DNA of 34,301 bases from Bacteroidota bacterium (lineage in GTDB: Bacteria; Bacteroidota; Bacteroidia; 2-12-FULL-35-15): assembly GCA_005772895.1 (NCBI GenBank), contig SXIH01000064.1, positions 1 through 34,301 of the forward strand, read 5' to 3'. The notes under the pieces were generated by a model. The model saw only the letters and a program-made list of their open reading frames with translations, did not search any database and had not been told where the DNA came from. Made by a program: the position numbers and the translations under genes. Numbering within the stretch: position 1 is the stretch's first letter; each line of letters starts with the position of its first letter. Shown here one piece after another: positions 1 through 6,745 of the stretch.

Positions 1-263
1 AAAACATCTACAGTTCCAAAATCCGTAACAACATTGTTTACTAATTCTTCAGATGCTTTAAAATCAGCGGCATCTGAGCGATAACCTATAGCTTTTATTC
101 CAAAAGCTTCCAGTTCTTTAGCAAGTGCTTCTCCTTTTTCAACGGATGATAAATAGGTGAATGCTATATTTGCTCCTTGTTCAGCAAATTTCAGTGCTAT
201 GCCTCTTCCGATACCTCTAGAGGCACCAGTAATCAGAGCAACTTTTCCTTCTAATAATTTCAT
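1..263 (-). CDS. SDR-family oxidoreductase, FabG-like (N-terminal part, cut by window edge)
   Basis: The first 87 codons of a short-chain dehydrogenase/reductase are visible; the rest lies beyond position 1. The start ATG is the complement of 261-263. The protein begins MKLLEGKVALITGASRGIGR, which holds the Rossmann cofactor motif TGxxxGIG near residues 14-21. A basic residue follows the glycine motif (R18), as expected for NADP(H) use. The fragment ends at a typical beta4 region (NNVVTDFGTVDV). In the family this fits 3-oxoacyl-ACP reductase (FabG) of type II fatty-acid synthesis, but the catalytic Ser-Tyr-Lys is outside the window, so another SDR cannot be excluded. A TAnnTTTG element lies about 40 bp upstream. 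Confidence 0.85.
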   Translation of the reverse strand, partial: MKLLEGKVALITGASRGIGRGIALKFAEQGANIAFTYLSSVEKGEALAKELEAFGIKAIGYRSDAADFKASEELVNNVVTDFGTVDV

Positions 264-264
264 A

Positions 265-288
265 ATTTCTCGGCAAGCTCGAAATGAC
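265..288. repeat. Short imperfect palindrome of a type seen in Bacteroidota intergenic DNA
   Basis: The 24 bp contain ATTTCTCG, a 6-base centre and an approximately complementary right half ending CTCGAAATGAC. It sits directly before the start codon of the FabG-like gene, so it would be transcribed in the 5' leader. From memory, sequences pairing ATTTCTCG with CGAAATGAC recur in Flavobacteriia genomes. Only one copy is in this window, so repeat status is not proven here. Confidence 0.4.
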
Positions 289-301
289 AAGCTAGCAGTT
301 T

Positions 302-309
302 CAAAGATA
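302..309 (-). promoter_or_regulatory. Candidate -7 element of the FabG-like gene
   Basis: The minus strand reads TATCTTTG, a perfect match to the Bacteroidota -7 consensus TAnnTTTG, 38 bp before the start codon. No clear TTTG -33 box lies at the expected 19-20 bp distance. A 14-bp perfect palindrome (AAAACTGCAGTTTT, 315-328) occupies the upstream position instead. Confidence 0.4.
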
Positions 310-391
310 AATGAAAAACTGCAGTTTTGGAAGGTTTTTTTCTTCAAAAAAGGTAAAGGTATTACTAAGCAATATGGAAATCTTATATTCA

Positions 392-423
392 TTTGGGAAC
401 TATAACAATATTCATTACATTTG
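392..423 (+). promoter_or_regulatory. Promoter of the outer-membrane protein gene
   Basis: TTTG (392-395), a 20-bp spacer and TACATTTG (416-423) match the Bacteroidota housekeeping promoter TTTG-N19/20-TAnnTTTG. The implied transcription start is near 428, giving a leader of about 22 nt before ATG 451. This also argues against the TTG at 421 as start codon, because it lies inside the -7 box. Confidence 0.75.
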
Positions 424-450
424 AAATACAAATCTCTCAAACTAAAAACT

Positions 451-1191
451 ATGAAAAAAGTAATTTTATTTTCAGCAATGTGCAGTATTTTGTCTGTATG
501 CTTTGCAGACGATGAAAAAAAGAACACATTAGAAATTCACGCAAAAGGTTCGGCTAACTCCACTTTTTTATTCAACAACAATATCTCTGACTCTGGTGGC
601 GATCAGGATTATGCTGCTGCCTGGAGTTTTAATTACGGAGCGGGTGTTTCTATGTATTTCGGAAAAGTTGGTTTCGCAGTTGAAGGTTTAATGGGTAACC
701 ACAGAGCTGCTTATGCAGGTTCGTTCGTTACTAAAGATGCAGCTGGAAATGTTACCAGTACAACTGACTACAGTTCCAACATTAATTTAAAAATTATGCA
801 GATTCCCGTTTTCTTCAAATTAAAAAGTGAAATTGGCGGTTATCTTGAAATTGGTCCTCAATACAATTTAATTTCTCAAGCTGATTTTCATTACACTGCT
901 AGCGGTGTTCAATACGATTCTGTTATGACAAGCAGTTTTGCAAAATCTTATTTCTCTGCTGTAGTAGGATTTGGATTTAAAATTCCAGTTGCAAAATCAA
1001 GTTTTTCAATATTAGGAGGAGCGCGATTACAATATGCATTTTCTGATATCATGGGTGTTGATGCCCTTGGAAGAGAATTTGTAAATCCATTTGTGTATAA
1101 AGAAGGACCAGCTAAAACTACAGGAGCAACAGCAGGATTGATGTTGGGTGTTGTTTATACGTTTGGAGAGAAAGAGAAGAAGAAAGATTAA
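451..1191 (+). CDS. Secreted outer-membrane beta-barrel protein (porin-family-like)
   Basis: A 246-residue protein with a signal peptide (MKKVILFSAMCSILSVCFAD) followed by alternating hydrophobic/polar segments with many aromatic and glycine residues. Strands such as YFSAVVGFGFKIPVA and TAGLMLGVVYTFGEK fit amphipathic beta strands facing the outer membrane. Length and pattern match the small 8-10-stranded outer-membrane-protein beta-barrel families common in Bacteroidota; I cannot assign a substrate. ATG 451 is chosen over the upstream TTG 421, which overlaps the promoter and would put ten charged residues before the signal peptide. It has its own promoter and a terminator shared with the convergent sucD. 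Confidence 0.75.
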   Translation: MKKVILFSAMCSILSVCFADDEKKNTLEIHAKGSANSTFLFNNNISDSGGDQDYAAAWSFNYGAGVSMYFGKVGFAVEGLMGNHRAAYAGSFVTKDAAGNVTSTTDYSSNINLKIMQIPVFFKLKSEIGGYLEIGPQYNLISQADFHYTASGVQYDSVMTSSFAKSYFSAVVGFGFKIPVAKSSFSILGGARLQYAFSDIMGVDALGREFVNPFVYKEGPAKTTGATAGLMLGVVYTFGEKEKKKD

Positions 1192-1283
1192 AGGAAATTA
1201 TAAATTGTGAATTATAATTTATGAATTGGTTTTGCTGGTCGAATTTATGTTTCAATCAGAAATAAATAATATATCATAAATAA

Positions 1284-1313
1284 AAAACCGCTAGAAAATT
1301 CTAGCGGTTTTTA
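1284..1313. terminator. Bidirectional intrinsic terminator between the barrel gene and sucD
   Basis: A stem CCGCTAGAA/TTCTAGCGG with a two-base centre is flanked by AAAAA on the left and TTTTT on the right, so it has a U-tract on either strand. It lies between two convergent genes, 92 bp after one stop and 22 bp after the other. Confidence 0.88.
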
Positions 1314-1335
1314 TTTCATTTATAATTGCGTGACG

Positions 1336-2256
1336 CTAGTCAACGCGATTAGCGTGGTGATGAGGGCTTTCTTTTCTAACATCATCAGCCAAAGCTTTCG
1401 CCATTGCTTTTCCGATATCTGCAGGAGAATCCACTACAATAATTCCACACTCGCATAATATTTTCTTTTTAGCTGCTGCTGTATCATCTGCTCCGCCAAC
1501 AATTGCTCCTGCGTGACCCATTGTTCTTCCTTTTGGTGCTGTTTCTCCTGCTATAAATCCTACTACAGGCTTGCGGTTTCCATCTGCTTTAATCCAGCGT
1601 GCCGCATCTGCTTCTAAGTTTCCGCCAATTTCACCAATCATTATAATACCATGAGTATCCACATCGTTCATTAATAATTCAACTGCTTGTTTTGTAGTAG
1701 TTCCAATAATCGGATCGCCTCCAATACCAATAGCTGTAGTAACTCCCAAACCTGCTTTCACTGTTTGGTCAGATGCTTCATATGTTAATGTTCCTGACTT
1801 AGAAACAATTCCAACTGTTCCTTTTTTGAATACAAAACCAGGCATAATGCCTACTTTTGCTTCGTCTGCCGATATAACTCCTGGACAATTTGGTCCGATT
1901 AAACGGCAATCTTTCTCTTTTAAATATTCTTTCACCGCAATCATATCTTTAACTGGAATACCTTCAGTAATACAGATAATCACTTTAATTCCAGCTTCCG
2001 CAGATTCCATTATTGCATCAGCTCCAAATGGTGGTGGCACAAAAATGATGGAAACATCTGCTCCTACTTTTTCTACCGCTTCTTTAACAGTATTAAACAC
2101 AGGGCGTTCCAAATGTGTAGTTCCACCTTTACCAGGAGTTACTCCTCCTACTACATTCGTTCCATACTCAATCATTTGACCAGCATGAAACGTTCCTTCA
2201 GTTCCTGTAAACCCTTGTACAATTACTCTTGATTGTTTATTTACTAATACACTCAT
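1336..2256 (-). CDS. sucD: Succinate-CoA ligase (ADP/GDP-forming) alpha subunit
   Basis: SucD forms the CoA-binding, phosphohistidine-carrying subunit of succinyl-CoA synthetase, which with SucC converts succinyl-CoA to succinate with substrate-level ATP/GTP synthesis in the TCA cycle. The 306-residue sequence has the N-terminal CoA-binding Rossmann fold (VIVQGFTGTEGTFHAGQMI), the central SKSGTLTYEA segment and the active-site histidine at about residue 248 in GHAGAIVGG. It is slightly longer than the usual 290 or so, owing to a tail ending HHHANRVD. sucC is not adjacent, so the subunits are encoded apart here. The gene has its own promoter and is convergent with the barrel gene. Confidence 0.97.
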   Translation of the reverse strand: MSVLVNKQSRVIVQGFTGTEGTFHAGQMIEYGTNVVGGVTPGKGGTTHLERPVFNTVKEAVEKVGADVSIIFVPPPFGADAIMESAEAGIKVIICITEGIPVKDMIAVKEYLKEKDCRLIGPNCPGVISADEAKVGIMPGFVFKKGTVGIVSKSGTLTYEASDQTVKAGLGVTTAIGIGGDPIIGTTTKQAVELLMNDVDTHGIIMIGEIGGNLEADAARWIKADGNRKPVVGFIAGETAPKGRTMGHAGAIVGGADDTAAAKKKILCECGIIVVDSPADIGKAMAKALADDVRKESPHHHANRVD

Positions 2257-2302
2257 TTTTGATGTTAGATTTTAAATATAAGATTCTAGATTTTTGAGAT
2301 TG

Positions 2303-2333
2303 CTAAAGTAAAGTTTTAGGACGTTATTGCAAA
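2303..2333 (-). promoter_or_regulatory. sucD promoter
   Basis: On the minus strand TTTG (2333-2330), exactly 19 bp and TACTTTAG (2310-2303) match TTTG-N19-TAnnTTTG with one mismatch. The -7 box ends 46 bp before the sucD start codon. The -33 box lies 10 bp from the opposite-strand -7 element for mnmE, so the two divergent promoters are close to each other. Confidence 0.7.
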
Positions 2334-2342
2334 GCATTTTGG

Positions 2343-2350
2343 TACTTTTG
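2343..2350 (+). promoter_or_regulatory. Candidate -7 element for mnmE
   Basis: TACTTTTG is a perfect TAnnTTTG match on the plus strand, about 80 bp before the mnmE start. A good -33 TTTG at the right spacing is missing. Confidence 0.4.
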
Positions 2351-2430
2351 TGGATAAGTTGATAAAGAGTGAATAAATACAGGAGGTTATGCCTTTTTTT
2401 TGTAATATTATAGTTGGATAAAACTACATT

Positions 2431-3828
2431 TTGACTTCAAATAACCATACCGACACAATTGTTGCTTTAGCTACACCGCAAGGGGTTGGCGCCATTGGTA
2501 TTATCCGATTGTCAGGTGCTAAGGCTATTTCAATATGCGAAAGTGTATTTGCAGATAAAAACCTTAAAAAAAAGGGTCTGGAAAGCAAAAACACCCATAC
2601 AATTCATTTTGGTGTTATCCACGAAGGTGATGTTATTTTGGATGAAGTACTTGTTAGTTTATTTAAAACTCCTCATTCATATACTGGTGAAAATACTGTG
2701 GAAATATCTTGTCATGGCTCACAATTTATTCAACAGCATCTTATTCATTTATTCATAAAAAAAGGAGCAAGATTAGCTAATCCTGGTGAATTTACTTTGC
2801 GTGCTTTTTTAAATGGCAAATTGGATTTATCACAAGCCGAAGCTGTAGCCGATTTGATTGCAACAAAATCTTCCGTTTCACATCAAGTGGCAATGCAGCA
2901 AATGCGGGGAGGATTTTCAAATCAAATAAAAACATTACGACAAAATTTAATTGACTTTGCTTCACTAATAGAATTGGAATTGGATTTTTCGGAAGAAGAT
3001 GTAGAATTTGCCGACAGAAGTGATTTAAAAACGCTGGTAAATACCATTCAACGAATTGTTCAACGCTTGATCGATTCATTTGAAGTAGGTAATGTTATCA
3101 AAAACGGAATTCCGGTTGCTATTGTAGGAAAGCCTAATGCCGGAAAATCTACATTACTGAATGCTCTCTTAGAAGAAGAACGTGCTATTGTTTCGGATAT
3201 TCCCGGAACTACACGTGATGTGATTGAAGACGAAATGAATATTGATGGGGTACAATTCAGGTTTATTGATACTGCCGGATTGCGTGAAACAAATGATATT
3301 ATCGAAAGTATTGGAGTTGAAAAAGCTTACGAACAAATCAAACTTTCATCTATCGCTATTTATTTATTTGATGCACATGAAATTACGCCAAGTGAATTAA
3401 AACTAATTGTAGAAGACATTAAACCTCATTTGCACAATTCGCAATTGGTTTTAGTTGCAAATAAAATTGACAAAGAAGATGAAGGTTATACCAGAAAAGA
3501 GTTTGCTGAATTTCCAGAAATGCTATTTATTTCTGCAAAAGAAAAAACAGGTATAGAAGAATTTAAAAAGTACATGGTTACATTGTTTGACAGCAAAACC
3601 ATTAACGTTACCGAAACTATTGTAACAAATGCCAGACACGTTGAAGCTCTGAGACACACTAACGTTGCATTGATAAAAGTGTTGGACGGATTGAATCAAA
3701 ATGTAACAGGAGACTTTTTAGCGATGGATATCCGCCAAGCTTTGCATTATTTGGGTACGATTACAGGTGAAATTTCGAGCGATGATCTTTTAACGAATAT
3801 TTTTTCGCGCTTCTGTATCGGGAAGTAA
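2431..3828 (+). CDS. mnmE: tRNA uridine-5-carboxymethylaminomethyl(34) synthesis GTPase MnmE
   Basis: MnmE works with MnmG to install the cmnm5 group on U34 of certain tRNAs. The 465-residue protein has an N-terminal tetrahydrofolate-binding domain (about 1-120), a helical domain, an inserted G domain and the C-terminal FCIGK motif with the functional cysteine at 462. G motifs are visible: G1 GKPNAGKS (233-240), G2 region DIPGTTRD, G3 DTAGL (280-284), G4 NKID and G5 SAK. The start is TTG at 2431: an in-frame TAA at 2419-2421 blocks extension, no ATG/GTG exists in frame nearby, and the N-terminus then aligns with the family's DTIVALATP beginning. Confidence 0.97.
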   Translation: MTSNNHTDTIVALATPQGVGAIGIIRLSGAKAISICESVFADKNLKKKGLESKNTHTIHFGVIHEGDVILDEVLVSLFKTPHSYTGENTVEISCHGSQFIQQHLIHLFIKKGARLANPGEFTLRAFLNGKLDLSQAEAVADLIATKSSVSHQVAMQQMRGGFSNQIKTLRQNLIDFASLIELELDFSEEDVEFADRSDLKTLVNTIQRIVQRLIDSFEVGNVIKNGIPVAIVGKPNAGKSTLLNALLEEERAIVSDIPGTTRDVIEDEMNIDGVQFRFIDTAGLRETNDIIESIGVEKAYEQIKLSSIAIYLFDAHEITPSELKLIVEDIKPHLHNSQLVLVANKIDKEDEGYTRKEFAEFPEMLFISAKEKTGIEEFKKYMVTLFDSKTINVTETIVTNARHVEALRHTNVALIKVLDGLNQNVTGDFLAMDIRQALHYLGTITGEISSDDLLTNIFSRFCIGK

Positions 3829-3830
3829 AG

Positions 3831-3880
3831 TAGACGATAGACATTAGTCAGTAAAAAATTGACAAATAAAAAATAAATAA
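3831..3880. repeat. AT-rich intergenic repeat, copy 1
   Basis: This short spacer after mnmE resembles the spacer at 32463-32511 over about 45 bp, by eye roughly 80% identical. Both share an ATAGACA start, a TCAGTA centre and a GACAAATAAAAAA...TAAATAA end. Both lie between a stop codon and a following gene for an exported protein. Confidence 0.45.
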
Positions 3881-3891
3881 CAAACACGCTT

Positions 3892-4407
3892 ATGAAAACA
3901 AAAATTCTTTTTTTCGCTCTCATTTCTTTTTGGGCAACAGATAAACTAGTTGCACAAACACTTCCTTACACTTTTGTTAAAAATTGTATCACATTTGAAA
4001 GAGCTGCATTCACAGAGGATATGACAAAAAAGAAATTTTATGTTTTGGAAGAGGCAACAACAAAGGCAAAAAACAAACTAATGGAAGGAGCTACCTTCTA
4101 TTGCAATGAAAAAGAAAGAGAATTGGGTTATGCCGAAATTGACGTGTTGTCAGTTATAAACGGAACAAAAAAAATAGTTGAAATCTCCTTTCTGAAAGGC
4201 GGCAAACATGATTATGCAAAAAATTTTGGTGAAATATTCAATCAAATGTCTTCCATGCTAAATAAAACTGCATCTTTTCAAAGTAAAAAATATAAAACGG
4301 AGGTGAATACATTTACCAAAAATCAAGCATATTATTATACATACAAAGTAAATGATGTACCTGTTATTGTAATTTCAAATTATAAGATTGATGAAGAATA
4401 TTTTTAA
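3892..4407 (+). CDS. Secreted protein of unknown function
   Basis: A 171-residue protein with a clear Sec signal peptide (cleavage after about residue 21, ...KLVAQ) and a mature part rich in Lys, Phe and Tyr. I recognise no family motif. Visible traits are two cysteines (CITFERA and FYCNEK) that could form a disulfide, and alternating strand-like segments such as KYKTEVNTFTKNQAYYYTYKV near the C-terminus. It may be translated with the downstream TPR gene, whose start lies 27 bp after this stop. No function is proposed. Confidence 0.65.
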   Translation: MKTKILFFALISFWATDKLVAQTLPYTFVKNCITFERAAFTEDMTKKKFYVLEEATTKAKNKLMEGATFYCNEKERELGYAEIDVLSVINGTKKIVEISFLKGGKHDYAKNFGEIFNQMSSMLNKTASFQSKKYKTEVNTFTKNQAYYYTYKVNDVPVIVISNYKIDEEYF

Positions 4408-4427
4408 TATTTTATATATAAAATATT
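4406..4427. repeat. Perfect 22-bp AT palindrome over a stop codon
   Basis: AATATTTTATA followed by its exact reverse complement; it contains the last two bases of the TAA of the upstream gene. It has no G or C and no following T-tract, so it is a poor intrinsic terminator. It may be a binding site, or chance in AT-rich DNA. Confidence 0.45.
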
Positions 4428-4433
4428 TACATC

Positions 4434-5930
4434 TTGATTAAATCAATTTACATACCAAGCATATTATATTTCACAATCACGTTTATTACTCCCTGTAATT
4501 TATCTGGACAAAACAAAACGATTGATTCATTAAAAAGCATTGTAGAGGATTCTAAAAAGCACGATACCGTTCACATTAAGGCTTGTATTGAAATTGCCAG
4601 CCAAGCTTATCATTCAGATGTTGACATTGGATTTTATTATACCAACAAAGCTTTAAATATTCTAAAGTCAAATACTTCCAAAGAGGTTTCAAATCCACTA
4701 AAACAAAATCTTGAGGCAGATGCATTTTCGCTTTTGGCTGAAATGTATTCTTATAAAGGAATAATGGATTCTTCAGTATACTATTTTGAAAAAGCTATTC
4801 TCACATATGAAAAGAACAATAGAGAAAGAAAGTTAGCAAATGCTTTTATGGGGCTTGGCTCTGTATTAGATTATCAAACAAAAAACAAAGAAGCTTTACT
4901 TAATTACAGTAAAGCACAACAATTGTTTGAAAAATTAAATGATACTAGTGGAATTGCTCTATCATTAAATAATTTGGGAACTATTTATTATGGACAAGGA
5001 GATACATCAATAGCAATAGATTATATAGAAAGGAGTATTGCATTGAATCAAAAGATGCAGAACTACGAACAACTAATGTGGGACATAAATAATTTGGGAA
5101 ACATTTACCTAAGAAAAGGAAATTACAATAGAGCACTTATGCTTTTCAGACTTGCTCTCATCAACGATAAAAATGTTGAAAGTAAATCGGGATTGGCTTA
5201 CACTTTAAAAAATCTGGGGAATTATTATTTAAAACTGAAGATACTGGATTCCGCTTTATATTATCACCAGAAGGATTTAGAGCTTTACACCCAATTAAAA
5301 AATGAGTCAGGAATTGCTCTATCCAATACTAATATTGGGAAAGTTTATTATGAAAAAGGGGAGTATAAAAAGGCAAAAGAATATGGTGAGAGGTCTTACA
5401 AAATTACCAGTGTTTTAAATCTTGGCATACGAACTTTTGAGGTAGCAGGGCTCCTTAAAGATGTATATAGGAAAACTTCAGAGTATCAAAAAGCCTTATA
5501 TTTTACTGATTTATGGGTTCAGATAAAAGACAGTATGCGAACCGTAGATTCAGAAAGAGCCTCACTTCGACAACGTATGCAATATGAGTATTCACAAAAA
5601 GAACTCATAGCAAATGAACAGCATAAGCAAGAATTACAAATATCAAGCGAAAGGGAGCAGAAACAAAAAATATTAACCTACGCAACTGCCGGAGGTTTGG
5701 GGCTAGTTGGTGTTTTCTTATTATTTATATTTAATCGTTTGCGCCTGACGCGTAAGCAAAATAAAATCATCGAAGAGCAAAAAGCATTTGTAGAAAAGGC
5801 CAACCATTTATTGGCAGATAAAAACCAGGAAATAACCGACTCAATTAAATATGCCAAACGAATACAAAACGCCTTAATTACCAATGAAAATTACATTGAA
5901 AAGCATTTAAAGAGGTTGATGAAGAAATAA
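4434..5930 (+). CDS. Exported TPR protein with one membrane helix and a coiled coil, lacking an output domain
   Basis: A 498-residue protein with a signal peptide (cleavage near SGQ, about residue 26) and about six to seven tetratricopeptide repeats (about 60-370, with units such as ALSLNNLGTIYYGQGD). A long helix follows, then one transmembrane segment (about 412-432, AGGLGLVGVFLLFIF) and a cytoplasmic coiled coil ending near DSIKYAKRIQNALI. The TPR-TM-coil layout and much of the sequence match the protein at 11415-13568, which continues into a SpoIIE phosphatase domain; this one stops 18 residues after the shared helix. The start is TTG at 4434: an in-frame TAA at 4419-4421 excludes longer forms, and the result is a normal signal peptide. 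Role unknown; a receptor-like or regulatory stub is an inference. Confidence 0.8.
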   Translation: MIKSIYIPSILYFTITFITPCNLSGQNKTIDSLKSIVEDSKKHDTVHIKACIEIASQAYHSDVDIGFYYTNKALNILKSNTSKEVSNPLKQNLEADAFSLLAEMYSYKGIMDSSVYYFEKAILTYEKNNRERKLANAFMGLGSVLDYQTKNKEALLNYSKAQQLFEKLNDTSGIALSLNNLGTIYYGQGDTSIAIDYIERSIALNQKMQNYEQLMWDINNLGNIYLRKGNYNRALMLFRLALINDKNVESKSGLAYTLKNLGNYYLKLKILDSALYYHQKDLELYTQLKNESGIALSNTNIGKVYYEKGEYKKAKEYGERSYKITSVLNLGIRTFEVAGLLKDVYRKTSEYQKALYFTDLWVQIKDSMRTVDSERASLRQRMQYEYSQKELIANEQHKQELQISSEREQKQKILTYATAGGLGLVGVFLLFIFNRLRLTRKQNKIIEEQKAFVEKANHLLADKNQEITDSIKYAKRIQNALITNENYIEKHLKRLMKK

Positions 5931-5957
5931 TTTGATATATAAATAACCTTCTTCTTA

Positions 5958-5988
5958 TTTGTCTATAATCAACATTTTTTTATCTTTA
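5958..5988 (+). promoter_or_regulatory. Promoter of the H1-tail-VOC gene
   Basis: TTTG (5958-5961), exactly 19 bp and TATCTTTA (5981-5988) match TTTG-N19-TAnnTTTG with one mismatch at the last base. The predicted transcript starts about 15 nt before ATG 6009. Confidence 0.65.
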
Positions 5989-6008
5989 TACTATAAACCC
6001 AAATCCAC

Positions 6009-6650
6009 ATGGCAAAGAAAACAAAAAAGAAACCTGCTAAAAAAGCAGTGAAGAAAGCGACTAAAAAAGTTGCTAAAAAGAAAGCAGCTAAGAAGCCTGC
6101 AAAAAAATCTGCAAAGAAAGCAGCTCCGAAAAAAGTTACTAAGAAAGTTGTAAAAAAAGCAGCACCAAAAAAAGCAGCAGCTAAAAAGGCAGCTCCAGCA
6201 CCTGTAAAAAAATCAGTTGGAATAAATCCTTATTTAACTTTTAACGGAAATTGCGAAGATGCATTCAATTTTTATAAATCAGTATTTGGCGGAAGCTTCC
6301 CTTACATAGGTCGATTTGGTGAAATGCCTCCAATGGATGGCATGCCCGTTCCTGATTCTGAAAAAAATAAAATCATGCACGTATCTTTACCAATTGGAAA
6401 CAATTCAATTTTAATGGGAAGTGATAGTTCAGATGCTTTCGGTCATGCTAACGTACAAGGCAATAATTTCTCTATTTCTATTAATGCTACCAGCCAAAAC
6501 GAAGCCGATAAACTTTATAGTGGTTTATCAAATGGTGGAAAGCAGACTATGCCAATGAATAAAACCTTCTGGGGTTCTTATTTTGGAATGTTGGAAGATC
6601 AATTTGGTATTCAGTGGATGGTTAGTTACGATGAAGGACAAGCAATGTAA
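6009..6650 (+). CDS. VOC-domain (PhnB/glyoxalase-like) protein with a histone-H1-like Lys/Ala-rich N-terminal tail
   Basis: Residues 1 to about 69 are almost only Lys, Ala, Pro, Val and Thr in units such as KKAAKKPAKK, like the tails of histone H1 and bacterial H1-like proteins, which bind DNA non-specifically. Residues about 71-213 form a VOC-fold domain of the PhnB/3-demethylubiquinone-methyltransferase-like type: NPYLTFNGNCEDAFNFYKSVFGG at the start, a central IMHVSLPIGNNSILMGSD strand, and FGMLEDQFGIQWMVSYD at the end. Such domains bind small molecules or act as metal-dependent lyases or isomerases; the typical metal ligands are not obvious here. The gene has its own promoter and a strong terminator, so it is monocistronic. 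The chromosomal location of the protein is inferred only from the tail. Confidence 0.85.
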   Translation: MAKKTKKKPAKKAVKKATKKVAKKKAAKKPAKKSAKKAAPKKVTKKVVKKAAPKKAAAKKAAPAPVKKSVGINPYLTFNGNCEDAFNFYKSVFGGSFPYIGRFGEMPPMDGMPVPDSEKNKIMHVSLPIGNNSILMGSDSSDAFGHANVQGNNFSISINATSQNEADKLYSGLSNGGKQTMPMNKTFWGSYFGMLEDQFGIQWMVSYDEGQAM

Positions 6651-6663
6651 TTTTCATAATTTT

Positions 6664-6692
6664 AAAAACGGGCGTAATGCCCGTTTTTTTTT
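6664..6692 (+). terminator. Intrinsic terminator after the H1-tail-VOC gene
   Basis: The stem CGGGC/GCCCG with loop GTAAT is flanked by five A's on the left and nine T's on the right, 13 bp after the stop codon. Confidence 0.92.
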
Positions 6693-6694
6693 GC

Positions 6695-6726
6695 TTGAAT
6701 CTTTATCGTATATTCGAATAATATTG
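6695..6726 (+). promoter_or_regulatory. Weak promoter candidate for the membrane phosphatase gene
   Basis: TTG (6695-6697), 21 bp and TAATATTG (6719-6726) give a one-mismatch -7 box 19 bp before ATG 6746. The spacing is at the wide end, so this is tentative. Confidence 0.3.
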
Positions 6727-6745
6727 GCACTCTATTCCAAACTGT

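Noticed and set aside
157..405. Open frame of 82 codons on the plus strand
   Set aside because: It runs antisense to the FabG-like gene and through its promoter; the product shows no family pattern or signal.
421..450. TTG at 421 as start of the barrel protein
   Set aside because: It overlaps the -7 promoter box and would put polar residues before a perfect signal peptide that starts at ATG 451.
1826..2179. 117-codon open frame opposite sucD
   Set aside because: Antisense shadow of a highly conserved gene.
3811..3830. TATCGGGA-like text at the mnmE end as half of the 18-bp palindrome
   Set aside because: It is explained by codons of the conserved C-terminal CIGK motif.
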